A DNA stretch of 64,000 nt from Euonymus europaeus (taxonomy: Eukaryota; Streptophyta; Magnoliopsida; Celastrales; Celastraceae), in assembly GCA_963580455.1 (NCBI GenBank), contig OY756971.1, positions 16,205,001-16,269,000 on the forward strand, given 5' to 3'. The notes beneath the pieces are model-generated. The model did no database searches, had not been told where the DNA came from, and worked only from the letters and a program-made list of their open reading frames with translations. A program made the translations under genes and the position numbers. Below, one piece after another: positions 35,561 to 47,899 of the stretch. Every line of letters starts with the position of its first letter. Position 1 is the stretch's first letter.

Positions 35561-35989
35561 GCGCTGGAGGAGTACACCAAAATGTTTTTGGCCGAGGAGA
35601 TTTTGGAATTTTAGAGATCATTCGAAACACATATAAGGAATTAATGAGTTCAACACCACTGCATTGAAGACCAATATTCACGACTTTCAGCCAAGTTCCA
35701 AATCTGACAAAAATCAAGTAAAATAAATTGTTCCACTCAACTTGTTTGCTTTCAAAGATTAGCTGGTTCCTTTCAGTCCATAAGGTTCACACTGTTGAAG
35801 AAAAAAGCATGAACCAAATTTTTTCCTGAGATTTCCCTCTTGCAAAGAAGTTCTATTGCTAAAAAAGAGATCTTATCGAAAAAGGACAGACCCAAGTAAC
35901 ACCCCACAAATGCATGATGGAGTACCAAATTTTCATGGAATTTTCACAAAGCAATAGAAGATTATCAGCATATTCTATGAATTGGAGGC

Positions 35990-37860
35990 AAAAAGGACAT
36001 AAGGAATTGATCTAATCAATGATTCCCATATGATAGAGTCTATCCCAAGTGTTTAATCTGCCTTTGATGGTGAGCCAAATAAAAAATTTGACCCTACGAG
36101 GGGCCCAACCTTTCCAAGCTTTACTTGACACCAACTCCATGAGAGAGCTTTCATCAGAATCTGAGGCCGATATAAGAGATTTAACTGAGAAGATCCCATC
36201 AACCGAGTGTCTCCAAATGACTTTGTCCACATTTTTAGTTCATAAAATTGTCTTCCCAATAACATCAAGCAGCTGGTTCTCTTGTTCTTCCTCCCATTGA
36301 AACAAATGTCTTCTCCATGTAATATTCCAAACCCAATTCATACCATTCCAGAAGCCAAAATTATGGATTGAATGAGGATGAATATTAGAAATATTATATA
36401 AGCATGAAACTTGCTGCAAAGCGGAGCATCCCTAACCCACAAATCCTCCCAAAAATGAATATTTTCCCATCATCGCAACTAAAAGTCAGATCACTATTAA
36501 TTGCCTCTTCAATTTTACCATGAGTGGGCTCAAGGAGCATCTGAACATTCTTCCTTAAGGAAGACACATAATTTAAATTTGGTTTTGAAGTAATGACATT
36601 TGGCAGCCTGTATTTTTCTTGAATCAAAGATTTCCACAGCATCGACTCTCTTTCTTGTGATTTATTGTAGCACCAAATCAACTTGAATAAGAGAGCCTTA
36701 TTCTTATCCAAGATAGACCCAAGGCCAACCCCACATTTTCTTTTAGATTTTATCACTTGCTCCCAACTTACACTATTAATTTTCCCCTGAGAGCTCGTGT
36801 CACCCCAAAGGAAGCTTCGTTGACGTTTTTCAATTCCAGCCGCTACCCTTTTAGGAATTTTGAAAACTGACAAAAAATACATAGGTAAACTGGAGAGGAT
36901 AGATTTTATCAGAGCAATTCTACCTTCAAAGGATAGCTCACAAACCTTCCATTTAGCAAGCCTAGATTCAACTTTCGAAACAAATGGCTCCCAAAGCTTG
37001 GCCTTACACATATCTCCACCCAGAGGATCCCCAAATAATTAAGAGGAAGAGATTCAGTTTTGCAATTAAGAGTCACTGCCAATCTATTAACCTCAGTATC
37101 AACAATACCAATATGCACCAAGGAAGATTTGAATTTTTTTTACCTTTAGCCAAGATCTCAAAGCATCGAAGAATACGTTTAAGGTTGAGGAGACTGTCAT
37201 AGCTATCACTACTGAAGAGGATGCTATCATCAGCATACTGAAGATGAGTAATTCTTTACCATCTAGGCTTAATCTGACCCCTTCTATTAACCTCAAATTT
37301 TTTGCATTTGTCAAAACTTGGTGAAGGCCCTCTGCTGCCATGTTGAAAAGAAAATGACACATAGGATCCCCTTGACGTAATCCCCGCTGCACACTACCTC
37401 ATCACATGGCCACCCATTCACCAAAACTGCGGCTCTAGCGAATCGAATACACTCATTAACCCATTTTCTCCATTTAGAATCGTAGCCCATATTAACAGCA
37501 ACCTGATCAAGGTAATCCCATTGATCTGAGTCGAAAGCTTTTTCAAAATTGATCTTCATTAAAAATCCCCTTCTCATTTCCTTTTTGAGTGATTCAACCA
37601 CCTCATTCACAATGAGAATGGAGTCCATAATCTGTCGGTCACCCATAAAGCCAGAATGCTCTTTGCTAATTACTGAACTCAAACTTTCTCTCATACGATT
37701 AACAAGAGTCTTAGCGAGTATTTTGTAGAGACTAGAAATCAAACTGATTGGTCTAAACTACTTCATCTCATTAGCACCTACAACTTTAGGAATTAAAGTA
37801 ATAAAAGAGGAACTAATCCCTCTTGGAAGAATGCTGGTTCTGTAAAATCTGCTCATCATT
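35990..37860 (-). pseudogene. LINE reverse transcriptase and zf-RVT region
   Basis: Sense order: palm and fingers (37742-37311) with HSGFMGDRQIMDSILIVNEV, FLMKINFEKAFDSDQWDYL (first catalytic Asp) and QRGLRQGDPMCHFLFN. Next is the catalytic box, whose DNA still encodes YADD at 37237-37226 but out of frame with the upstream ORF. The thumb and connection follow (37011-36394: WKVCELSFEGRIALIKSIL, FLWGDTSSQGKINSVSWE), then the zf-RVT domain (36230-36012: WKGWAPRRVKFFIWLTIKGR). Stops and frameshifts lie between these blocks. Confidence 0.9.
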
Positions 37861-39302
37861 CTAACAATGTCCCCAGAAAGAAGATCCCAAGCCTTTTGAA
37901 AAACCAAAGTTAAAGCCATCAGGTCTCAGAGCTTTGGAACTTTCACAACTCCATACAGTATTTTTGATTTCTTCATAAGTAAAAGGAACTTCCAAAGCAC
38001 GAATTTGATCAAGATTCAATTTCTTGAAATTGAGACCACATATATGAATTGGACTCCAATTAAAAGATAAGTAGTGACTCTGGAAATGATTATAAATAGA
38101 CACCTTTACAAGAGTAGGATCTTCTATTTTCCCTTCAGAAGTTTGGATGGCTGAAATATAGTTTATTTTCCTCCTCATACTGGCTATCAAATGAAATTAT
38201 TTCATGTTGCGATCATTCTCTTCTATCCATCTCACTTTGGATTTTTGGCGCCAAATGCTCTCCTGATGCCGACACAAATTCCAAAATTCTTCTTGTAGCT
38301 CCTCTAACCTGGATTGATCTGAGTCACAAAGAGGCCCCAATTCCTTGGCCTGTTCCAAAGTGTCCACCTATTTCTCCACATCTCTGATTTGCACTGAAAT
38401 ATCTCCATAAATCGAAGTATTCCAATCCTTCAAATTGTTCTTAAGTAATTTTAGCTTATTGACAATACCATAGTGACTCGCAACAATTCTACCAAAACTT
38501 AGCTAAGAATGAGCCAGAAACTCATAAAATTTAGGATGCAACCACCAACTATACATGAATTTGAAAGGACTAGGGCCCCAATTTATGATAGCAAAAGATA
38601 GGAATAAAGGGCAGTGATCTGAAACCCCACGACTGAGACCATGAAGGCAAAGATTAGGAGTTTTTTGGAGCCATTTTGGGTCAACAAAGGCCTTGTCAAT
38701 CCGACTCATACTTCTCTTGTTACCCCATGTGAAATTCCTCCTAGAAAGAGGAAGCTCCAGCAGCTCACACTGATTAATTAAAGCATGAAAACTCTTCATA
38801 CCCCGAAATATGAGACACCCACCAAAGCGATTACTCTGACTAACAACCTCATTAAAGTCTCCCTAAAAAAGCCATGGGCTCACACTAGCCCCCTTCGCAT
38901 CAAGAATTTGATTCCATTGAGCCTCCCGAAAAGACTCTGAATTGTGACCATAAACAACAATTATCGTGCAAGTAAGTTAAGGGAGGAGAAAGAACCTTCA
39001 AGAATGATCTATCTATTTTCGACAGTCGATCTAGAGACTTTTAAAAAATCTAGATCCCAGATGCAAAGCAAACCCCCAAACAGCCCATCAGAATCATAAG
39101 AACACCAACCAAAGTCATCAGAGCCCCAAATGCGCTGAACCAGCTTACTATTCGACCCTGAAATTTTAGTTTGAAGCAAACACACAAGACGCAAGTTTTT
39201 CTCTCGAACAAGATGATTCACAACTCTAATTTTTAAAGAACTGCCCAAGCCTCTAACATTCCAGGATAGAATTCCAGTTATGGCGAAAAAGAAAAAACCC
39301 AA
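37861..39302 (-). pseudogene. LINE AP endonuclease and linker
   Basis: The endonuclease starts at about 39302 with ITGILSWNVRGLGSSLKIR, the usual N-terminus of plant LINE ORF2, followed by a Leu-Gln-Thr-Lys block (LLQTK) that carries the catalytic Glu in active copies; here Glu is replaced by Gln. The C-terminal part (38799-38503) has RRNFTWGNKRSMSRIDKAFV and GVSDHCPLFLS, with the conserved SDHCP intact. The linker to RT (38190-37861) contains LDQIRALEVPFTYEEIK. Frames are broken around 38500 and 38850-39010. Confidence 0.88.
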
Positions 39303-39325
39303 CCTTGAACAACAGAGAAAGGCAA

Positions 39326-41952
39326 TTAAGCAGCCCCATTAGCCTCCACCAATTCTCTATCAATCATATTATTTAGCTTTAGCAAAATTTCTACCCGTGA
39401 GGTGGTGCTACTGAGACCCAACAAATTACCAATTTCCCATGTTCGTTTTGCCTCCTCCTCATCTGACTTGCTGCCCAATAACGACTCAATATTGCTTTCT
39501 TTGCTACCCAGAGACCCTTGATTGAAACCATCCACCATAATGATCCTATTCATATTCATAATACCACCATAAAAAATCGACTTACCAACAACCACACTGT
39601 TACCACTGTCAAGATGATCTTCGCTACCAGCAGATGTGCTACCCAGTTCCTTGTTTATACTTCCTGCATAATCTTGCTGATCCTCCTAATTCTTCTCCTG
39701 GTGGGCTTCTGCAATCGATTTAGAATTCAATTATATTTCATTGGGGTGAATGGGCACTTATTCTTCTTCCACACAATTCTTCTTTTTGACGAGAGATGGC
39801 GAGAAACAACTTCTTCCCCTATTTCACTCCACACCTGCTCTGCAATCAAGCCTTCTTTAACAACAGATCTACCCCACTTATACTCATAAACACCTTTACT
39901 TTTCCTTTTATGATGGCCTCTTCCCTCCTTGATTACCGACGTACGCGAATTATCAGGCTAATATGAAGGCACTGGATCAATGCCAACTATCTTATCATTA
40001 CCCAAAGAAATGGACTTTAGGACAATCGAGATATGTCTAAGCCTATTTGACTCAGCCTCATTCACAATAAGACCATTGGAATTAATCCCATTTAAGATAG
40101 GTCCGTTTGAACCACTATCAAGGCTCTAAACCACCTCAGGAGAATTAGTAGGCCCATGCAAGCTATGCTTGGGATTATCCAGCCCAGTTAAAACATAAAT
40201 ATCACCTTCTCCTTTTCTCGCAGTTGTAGCCTCTATCATGCCACCTCTGACCTTTTTCTTGCTCTTGCTAGATTTTCTCCTATACTTACACCTCCTTTTA
40301 TGCTGAGATTTCCCACCCTTTGGAGACCCAAGCCCTTCAAATCACTTTTGATTCTCTGAAATAGCAAAAAAATAACTAGTGCCAGTAGCCTTTTCATCGC
40401 TACAGACTATGTTTATGCATCCTTCCATGTTAGAGCCTATATCATCCATAGACTTGTGCCAGTTTCCTTTATCCTTGTTCTGACAAATATTCAAATTCAA
40501 ATCTTCTAGCCTGTCTAGTTTCATTGTTTCCTTATTCCAGTCACCGAAATTACCATTCCCACTACCGTTGGCTTTCAGAGAGGACAAACAATTCTGATAA
40601 GCTTCATGAATTTCTAAAAGAGCTTCAAATGTTTCAGTGTTAATATCAATGTCACTCTCGGACTGATTTAAAACCGCATAAAGTTCCTCATCACACGGAA
40701 CATTATCACCATTAGAACCTTCAAACCACTCTCCACTCTACGAACCATTTGATAAGTCCTCAGTAATTTTGATTTGATAATTTATCCTGCCAATTTGGTC
40801 TCCAATGAGAGTAAATAAGTCTATGTTCCAAGCTTGTAAAGGCAGACCCTTTATTCTTATCCAAGCATATCTCTCCTTGTTGATTCTGAAATTTTCCTAC
40901 GAAGAAACTGCCTCAAACCAATCTCCCATCCAACCCAGCCGTTGTGAAATCAGGCGCATCATTTCCTCTTTAGAGGAGAACGTCAACATAATCAATCTTC
41001 CACCCATCGGTGTTGCTTGAAAATTAATGGTGGCATCCATCTTCATTCTACACCTCAAACCTAGAATCCCAGAAGCTTGCCAAAGAGTGCCAACTGCAAA
41101 GCATTGCAACCATTCTCTATCTTCTCTCACTGTGAATTACTCCAATGTAGACTCGGGAACTTTTTCCAGGTCCTCCATGTCTTCCATCCCACGCTTCTCA
41201 CTTGTTTGCTCTTCTATCTATTTCATAGTATCACCTTTGCTTGTAGTATTGCAAACCACGTCTACAAATTTTTGCTTAGAGTTCGTAGGACTACTCTGAA
41301 CCCTTGGGATCCTTGTCTGCATGGTGGGCATCACATTCTTCATACCCCTATCAGCATTAGCTTTTCTGGAGTCCGGATCACCCACCTCTCCCTTCTTAAA
41401 TGTCTGAACATATCTTGCAACATTAGCACGAAGTTTATATGAGCCCATCCACATGGCTTGCATGTCAAGTAAAACTAACTCTTTGAGCTCCTTTTTTACA
41501 TCAAGTTATGCAAATCCAAACTTGAACCCCCTCCATTGGTCTTGTTCAGAATATTAACATGAGTGACCTTTCCAAAGCGAGAGAATGCTCTTTTAAGAGC
41601 AGCAACATCACATGTAGGAGGGATGTTTTCAAAGTAGAATCTCGATTTCAGAACAAGCTTTCTAGGACTGCGATCATAGTGGTGGCTAAGGATATGAACT
41701 GAGTTATTGTGATGAGAAGGGTATGTTGTAATGGAGTTAGGTTGAACAGAAGGGTTTGGGTAGACATTTAAGGTGTTTGTGTTTGGATTAGAGTGGGTTA
41801 GGATGGGGAAATGATTCTCGATTAGGTCGGGTGATGATGGCTAGCTGATGGGTCTTTTGAATAGAGAATTGTGGTGGTGATGATGGAGGGCGATGAGTGG
41901 GTGGTGGTGGTGGGCGGTAAAGGAAATATGCTCTCTCTATCTCTTCTGACAT
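39326..41952 (-). pseudogene. LINE ORF1 with RRM-like and DUF4283-type regions
   Basis: ORF1 begins at ATG 41952 with MSEEIERAYFLYRPPPPP, about 40 bases after the target duplication. An RRM-like segment follows (about 41650-41520, with FPPTCDVAALKRAFSRFGKV-like residues in broken frames). Then come the region 41463-41218, a DUF4283-type block (41130-40897: LMLTFSSKEEMMRL-like residues ending GWMGDWFEAV), and acidic and basic linkers to about 39330. ORF1 proteins of this kind bind element RNA. Many stops and frame changes are present. Confidence 0.75.
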
Positions 41953-41992
41953 TCTCTACAAACTACAAGCTCTTTTTACTTTTTGGTGTATC

Positions 41993-42004
41993 TTGCACTT
42001 TACC
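41993..42004. repeat. LINE target-site duplication, right copy
   Basis: TTGCACTTTACC is identical to 33838-33849 and defines the 5' end of the LINE. Confidence 0.85.
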
Positions 42005-43635
42005 TTACAAGTAAGCCTACATGTCGAGAATAAATTTTCATGGTATTTAACCTCTTTAGAAGATTCCAGTAACTATTTAGTTGCAAAAATCTTATGTGAA
42101 GTAATCTTTTGGTGCAAATTTGTGAGCCTTAAATACAAAGAAAAAACTTTGTGATGATTCACAACAACCATAAAAGCTGGGCGTAGGTCATACATTTAGA
42201 TTAATTGATCCGCATAGGCCAATGAAAATAGTTCTCTTTTTTGGCTCTAATAGAGGTTTTTGTTGAAACGCATTACTAGAGTTTGTAAAACTGGATTAGC
42301 AAAACAATCAACAACTTGCTGCGTCCAATATTCTCAACTTGCTAAAATAATTTTGATAGCGCCATGTTAGTAGTTCATCTCTGTCTTTTTCATGCAACAT
42401 CCATTCTCAAATTACAATCCTGATGAATATATACCTGTTTGGTTACATTTGTATTTATTATCTTTCCTATATAACATTGCAAATCATGGCAAACTTAAAA
42501 CTTTGGCAATTCTATTGTGTGCAGGATGCAATGGGACAACTTAAGAAATTGCGGTATCTACAAAAGAGGTGAAAGAGGTGAAGATATGAACTTTGGTAAT
42601 TCTATTGTGTGAAGATAAGCAACTATGCTTTTTGTATGGTATTCTTGCAATGAATAATTCATTCATTGCATTCGACCATTAATGAATTTATTGTTGACCA
42701 TTTTTTAAAATTTAAAAAGATTAGGATGAAAAGGGGGGTTTTAATCACTGTGAAGCTCAAAGTATTCAAGTCTAAATAAGTTCTGAAACCAATTCATTAA
42801 CACTTACCAATTTTAGTGTCTTTCGCTCTCCATGAGCTACTGGTCTTAAAGTTGTGCCTTATTTTACTTATATTCTTCATATGTGGGAATCTTTTATTTT
42901 ATTTTATTTTTCGTACAAAAGTCATGTTCGTGGTATAGTTTTTCATGTGGTTGCAGACAAGTGCATCTTTAAAATTCAATGTTGAACGCTAAGACAAGGA
43001 TTCAGACTATGGTTGTTGGAGGAGGTATCGATGCAATCTACGCAGATATGGTAGGCCTTCCTTTGTCACTGTTTAGTCTTTCATTGTCTTGCAGATATAT
43101 AAGTCTCCTTCATGTTGGTGTTGTAGTGTGTTAACCTTGGTCGTTCTGCACATTCTGCTTTCAATTGTTGTGGCTTGTTTGAGAATATTAGCTTATGTTG
43201 GGCTTCCTTGTAGTTCCATTATTGGGCCTTATTTGGTTCCAATTTATTTTATGCTTATGGGCTTATGGCCTATTAATTTAGGCCCGTATGTCTACTTATA
43301 TTGAAACGCACAGTTTCAATTTGTCTCGTATTTTCAAATTCAAATTTAGCTTTTCTGGGTCAAATCATTTGACCGCTGTTCTGTTTCATATATATTATTG
43401 TTTGCCCGTTGGGCCTGTAAATGAGAAATAAGAAATATTCTTGTTTTTCATACAGTGCTTCTTCTCCCTCCTTCATTTCTTCATCTACTCCTTTATCTTT
43501 TAATTGATTCCGCAAGTGTACTCAAATATATAAAAACAACATAGTGGATTATCTTGCCTAATCAATTAACTTTTCAAATTATCATTGAGCCTCTTGTGCA
43601 GACATCACCGTAACAATCACAAAGGTTTGAAAGTA
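42005..43635. other. Spacer without a recognised gene
   Basis: No gene could be supported. A segment at about 43110-43500 has an LTR-like feel: TGTTGTAGTGTG near the left, repeated GGGCCT words, and a pyrimidine-rich CTTCTTCTCCCTCC end. No second copy, primer site or target duplication was found. A few short coding-like phrases near 42520-42600 and 42955-43050 are unassigned. Confidence 0.4.
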
Positions 43636-43640
43636 GTTTA
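43636..43640. repeat. Copia target-site duplication, left copy
   Basis: GTTTA lies directly before the 5' LTR; the same five bases follow the 3' LTR at 50922-50926. Confidence 0.9.
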
Positions 43641-43992
43641 TGTTGGACTGAGGGATGCGGACTGGGTTGCCCATACGAGCTAGACTCAGGCCAATCCAAG
43701 TTAAAAGAGAAGTTAAGAGAGGTTGAGAGAAGTTACTTGGTGTAACTATATACTAACCTCTCTCATATGTGTGTGGTTCTTCACCAAGAAGAGATAAGGA
43801 GTGAAACTTCTTGAGTGAGTAAAATTTGTGTGTGCGCTTGCAAAGATACTCAAAAAGGTGTTGGAAACTGTGAATTGATTTCCGGTTCTGGTAATGTACT
43901 ACACGCATAGTAAAACATACAATGATCCTGTCAAGTTTGTCATACGTATCAGGAACTACTAGTAGGTTATTCTTGATCAATTGAAATCTACA
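43641..43992 (+). repeat. 5' LTR of the copia element
   Basis: Starts TGTTGGACTGAGGGATG and ends GAAATCTACA. It contains TTACTTGGTGTAACTATATACTAAC and a TTCTTCACCAAGAAGAG stretch shared with the 3' LTR. Confidence 0.95.
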
Positions 43993-44006
43993 TTGGTATC
44001 GAAGGA
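43993..44006 (+). other. Copia primer-binding site (diverged)
   Basis: TTGGTATCGAAGGA directly follows the 5' LTR. It resembles the initiator tRNA-Met site TGGTATCAGAGC but has lost a base and diverged. Confidence 0.75.
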
Positions 44007-44828
44007 CTCGTGTATGTTTTCATGCTCTTCATGTTGTTTTAAATGTATAAGGTTGCATAAAATCTCATGAAAAATCATAAAATCGAATATGAACATGAAA
44101 TCTTTCCTCTTGATTTCGAGTGAGAATATTTCATGTTTTGGTTGCATATTTGGTATGGTTGGAAAGCTCTCGGAACAACCTTTTCAACAAATATTTTTAC
44201 ACATTTTTCTCATCTGTGTATGAATTGTTATGATTTTTTGAAGATTGAATATCAAAACTGTCAATATATGATTTATGGATTATTTTTTTTCTGGAACAAT
44301 TTTGTTCTTGGACAGTTTTCAGTCTCGGACTAGTGCGTGTGTGATTCAAACACCATATAAATGGTTTCAAAAATTCTTGGAAAAATCACAAATAAAATTT
44401 GCATCATTTTGTAAGTTCGATCGATGAAAACAACCACTGGAAATAACAACGGGAAGGCGGCGCGTGAGACTCACACGCCCCCACTAGTCAGCTGGGTCTA
44501 ATTACTCGGGGTTGGACCGCAGGTTGGTTTGACCCGTGCTCCTCCATTATTTAAAAAAAATAAATAGAAATTTGACTTACCTGCGCGTTGACCATGGGTT
44601 GCACTGATCGGGCCGATATGTTACAGGTGCGTGGAAACATAATTTTTTTTCAGATTAATTATTAATTAATTTTCTAATTATCTATAAATTTTCTAGAATT
44701 TTTAGAGTTATTGAACAATAAATACATAGTATAATTAATTAATAAATTAGTTAATTATTAATATATTTTGATTATTTGTGTTTGTTGTGGCTACAAGAGC
44801 ACAAATAATACATTTATTGGCATAAAAG

Positions 44829-45180
44829 ATGAATGCATCTCATACTATTGCCGAGCATATAGAGTTCATGTATTATTGGATTAAAAATCTATGGCAAATT
44901 GAGATTGTGCTTGATGCTCTGCCAGATGAATGGGGTTCAGTTTGTCAAGCCTTAAAGCAAAGGTTGAGCACCTTGGACTTTAATACTCTCGCTAAGGAGT
45001 TACTGCTTGAGAGGGAAAGTTAGTTAAAGGCAAAGGGTATTTGTTGGACTAGACGAAGCGTAAGGTATTTGGAACCTGCTGCTCGATTCATTCCATGATA
45101 TAAGGTGTATGAGCTTGGTGGACATAACGACGAGGATTCAGATGACATGATTGATGATCCTGATTATGTGCCTAGCATGT
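44829..45180 (+). pseudogene. Extra gag-like fragment in the copia leader
   Basis: The frame 44829-45023 (MNASHTIAEHIEFMYYWIKN, VLDALPDEWGSV, TLDFNTLAKELLLERES) resembles the middle of a copia UBN2-type gag. After a stop it continues to an acidic end, NDEDSDDMIDDPDYVPSM. It lies upstream of the main gag start at 45440, so the element carries sequence similar to gag twice. It may be a fragment of another element inserted or copied into the leader. Confidence 0.5.
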
Positions 45181-45439
45181 GATTTATACATATTTCCAAT
45201 TTATTGAGCTTATTTAAGAAATAAATCTCACCTAATAACCAAAATGTCGCACATGTTTAAATTAAATAATAATAATTGGACTATGCTAGCAGAAATTGAT
45301 TGAATATATAACATTACTTTCATTGTTGTTGCCTGTGTTAGATTATTATTAATTAATTTAGAACTTTGTGGCAAAACATTGTTCAATAAATTAAATTGTA
45401 CAGGATCCTAATTTAAGTAATTGTCTTTTTATAGTTGAA

Positions 45440-46330
45440 ATGGCTGCAACAAAGAGCATTGTTGCTTATTTGAACCATGGAGACAAACTCAATGAGAAGA
45501 ACTACGATGTTTGACATTGTAAGATTCAGTATCTCTTGGAAGAGCAAGACATGCTCGAAATAATCTCACAACTAACGGCTGAACTTGAGCAAGGGAACGC
45601 TGCTCAACATATGCGTGATATGGAGGCATATCAGGCCTATAAGCGCAAATATCGTGTGGCTCGCATTTTGATGTTGAGCAGCGTGAAAAATGACATAATA
45701 TTGTGCTTTGAGAAGCATCGTTCAGCTCAAGCAGTTTGAGATGTTGTTAAGCTCTAATATGGTGGAACTTCAACAACTAGACTTCGTTAGTAAACCCTCA
45801 AATTTGATGGTTATAAGAAGCACCTAGATCAAACTATGAGGCATCATCTAACAATCATGTCTAATATGATCAGTGAATTAAGGGCTATTGGGCATGAAAT
45901 GACTAACGAGCAGCAAGTTCAAGCTATCATTTGCTTTTTGCCAAGAAATTAGGAACACATGCGTGTTAACCTTACCTACAATGATAACATCAAGACATTT
46001 GATGAAGTCGCTCGTCATGTTAAGCTTGAAGAAGATCGTCTTCTCTTTGAAAAGCCTGATAATGAAGCTTTCATGACTGTATCCAAATTGCGATGAGCAT
46101 AAGGCTCTAGATGAAAAAATTGAAAGGGTAAGGGTACGGCTTTCCATAAAGGCAAAGGAGGAAATTAAGCAAATTTTAGTGGACAAAAGTGCAAGCGTGG
46201 GAAACGTAGCAGCAAGAAAGGCAGCAACAACAATTGTTTCAATTGTGGCAAACCTAGTCACTTTCCTCGTGATTGCACTGAGCCAAAGGTATTGTTTTCA
46301 CAATTTTGTTCCTCTAACTTTTATGTTAGT
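45440..46330 (+). pseudogene. Copia gag with CCHC zinc knuckle
   Basis: Begins MAATKSIVAYLNHGDKLNE at 45440, the usual start of this copia gag group. Stops interrupt it at about 45513, 45738 and later. The knuckle CFNCGKPSHFPRDC (46235-46276) is intact as CX2CX4HX4C. The region before it is Lys/Gly/Ser-rich, as in other copia gag C-termini. Confidence 0.85.
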
Positions 46331-47640
46331 AGTTGTTTAATGCTTGCTAAGACTGTTCCTTATTAGACTGTAGACTTAGGAGCAACCGACCACATAAGAA
46401 GGGACCAAACAAACTTTGTGAAATTTCTTTGAATTCCTAAAGGAAGTAGGACTATCTACATGGGGAATAATGCTTCCGCTGATGTGCTTGGGATCGGTAC
46501 CTGCAAGCTAGAGTTGCAGAGTGGTTGCATGCTTTATCTTCATAATATGCTCTACGCTCCTCAAGTTTGACGAAATCTTATATCTGTTATTGTTATACTA
46601 GAACTAGGTTTTGAACTTAAGTTTGCTAAAAGTTATATAAAAGTATTTTTGGACAACGTTTATTATGGCTCTGACTATGTGTTAGGTAGATTTATGGTGA
46701 TGGACACCACTAATATTGTACTTAATGGTAATTCGTCTATATATGTTATTGGTAATTCTAGTTCTATTCCTAATACTGAAAGTGTTTTATGGCATGCTCG
46801 ATTAAGACACATTGGGCAAGACCAATTAAATAGATTGGCACAAAAAGGTCTTTTAGGATCATGCACCAAAGTGGAATTGCCCACATGTGAGCATTGCCTA
46901 GCAGGAAAAGTAACTAGATTACCATTTGGCAAAGCCAAGAGAGCCAGTAGTTCATTATAGTTTTTTCACTCAGACATTTGTGGACCACTGAATGTGAGGG
47001 ATAGGCATTTTGCTGACTATTTCATCACTTTTATAGATGATTTCACATGTTTTGGTCACGTCTATCTGATTTCTCACAAGTCTGACACATTGGACTACTT
47101 CAAACAATACACCAATTTGGTAGATAATCAATTAAACACGAAGATCAAAACTCTAAGGACCAATAGAGGTGGTGAATATCTATTTGACAAATTCAAAAGT
47201 TTTTGTGATGGAAAGGGTATAGCTTGACAACTTACTATTCCTTATACTCTGCAACAAAATGGAGTCGCAGAAAGGAGGAATTTAGACATGGTTAGGTCAA
47301 TGATGACGTAAGCTAATTTACCTATTTTCTTCTGGGAAGATGCGTTATTAACTGCTGCCTACATACTTAATCGTGTGCCCTCTAAATTTGTCACATCCAC
47401 CCCATATGAATTATGGAATAACAATAAACCAAATTTAGGAAATTTGCATCATTGGGGGCGTGCAACTTACATTCATAATAATTTTCATCAATATGAGAAA
47501 CTTGGTCCTAGGGGGAAGAAGTATATTTTCATAAGATACTCTGAAACCTCTAAAGGATTTGTTTTTATTGGTGAAAAAGCTTATGGGCACGTGACATAAA
47601 TTGAGTCTCGTGATGTCGTTTTCTTAAAAGAGGACTTTCC
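46331..47640 (+). pseudogene. Copia protease and integrase
   Basis: The protease active site reads VDLGATDH (about 46370-46393), with Leu in place of Ser/Thr after the catalytic Asp. The pre-integrase zinc-binding block follows (WHARLRHIG, CEHCLAGK; 46788-46910). The core has SDICGPL, YFITFIDDFT (catalytic Asp pair region) and LRTNRGGEY (normally a catalytic Asp where this has Asn), then NGVAERRN. Stops at 46958, 47225 and elsewhere break the frame. Confidence 0.88.
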
Positions 47641-47899
47641 TATGAGAGGTGAGGTTAATAAAGATTTCTATTTTTTTGAAAATCTAGAACATGGCAACCC
47701 TACCACAGTAGAGGGATTAGAGGAAACTCATAATCCTCCTGGGAAAGTGGGAGCGACATAGTGCCTGATTCATCTTCTATGGAGCAAGATCATGAGCAAT
47801 CTCAACCTTGTCGAAGCATTCGTGAACGTATCCCATGTCGTCTATTTGAGATTGAGGGGGAAGCATTCATGATTGCTCCATAGGATGAAGAAAAGCCAA

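Larger units (their letters stand above)
33850..41992 (-). mobile_element. L1-type LINE retrotransposon, near full length, inactive
   Basis: A non-LTR retrotransposon of about 8.1 kb on the - strand. Its poly(A) tail appears as a T-run at 33851-33860, and both sides carry the 12-bp duplication TTGCACTTTACC. In sense order: short 5' leader (about 40 bases), ORF1 (41952 down to about 39330), then ORF2 with AP endonuclease, reverse transcriptase, a zinc-binding reverse-transcriptase-associated domain and a C-terminal RNase H. This is the layout of plant L1 elements that carry RNase H. All ORFs are broken by stops and frameshifts. The RNase H end is triplicated in tandem. Confidence 0.92.
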
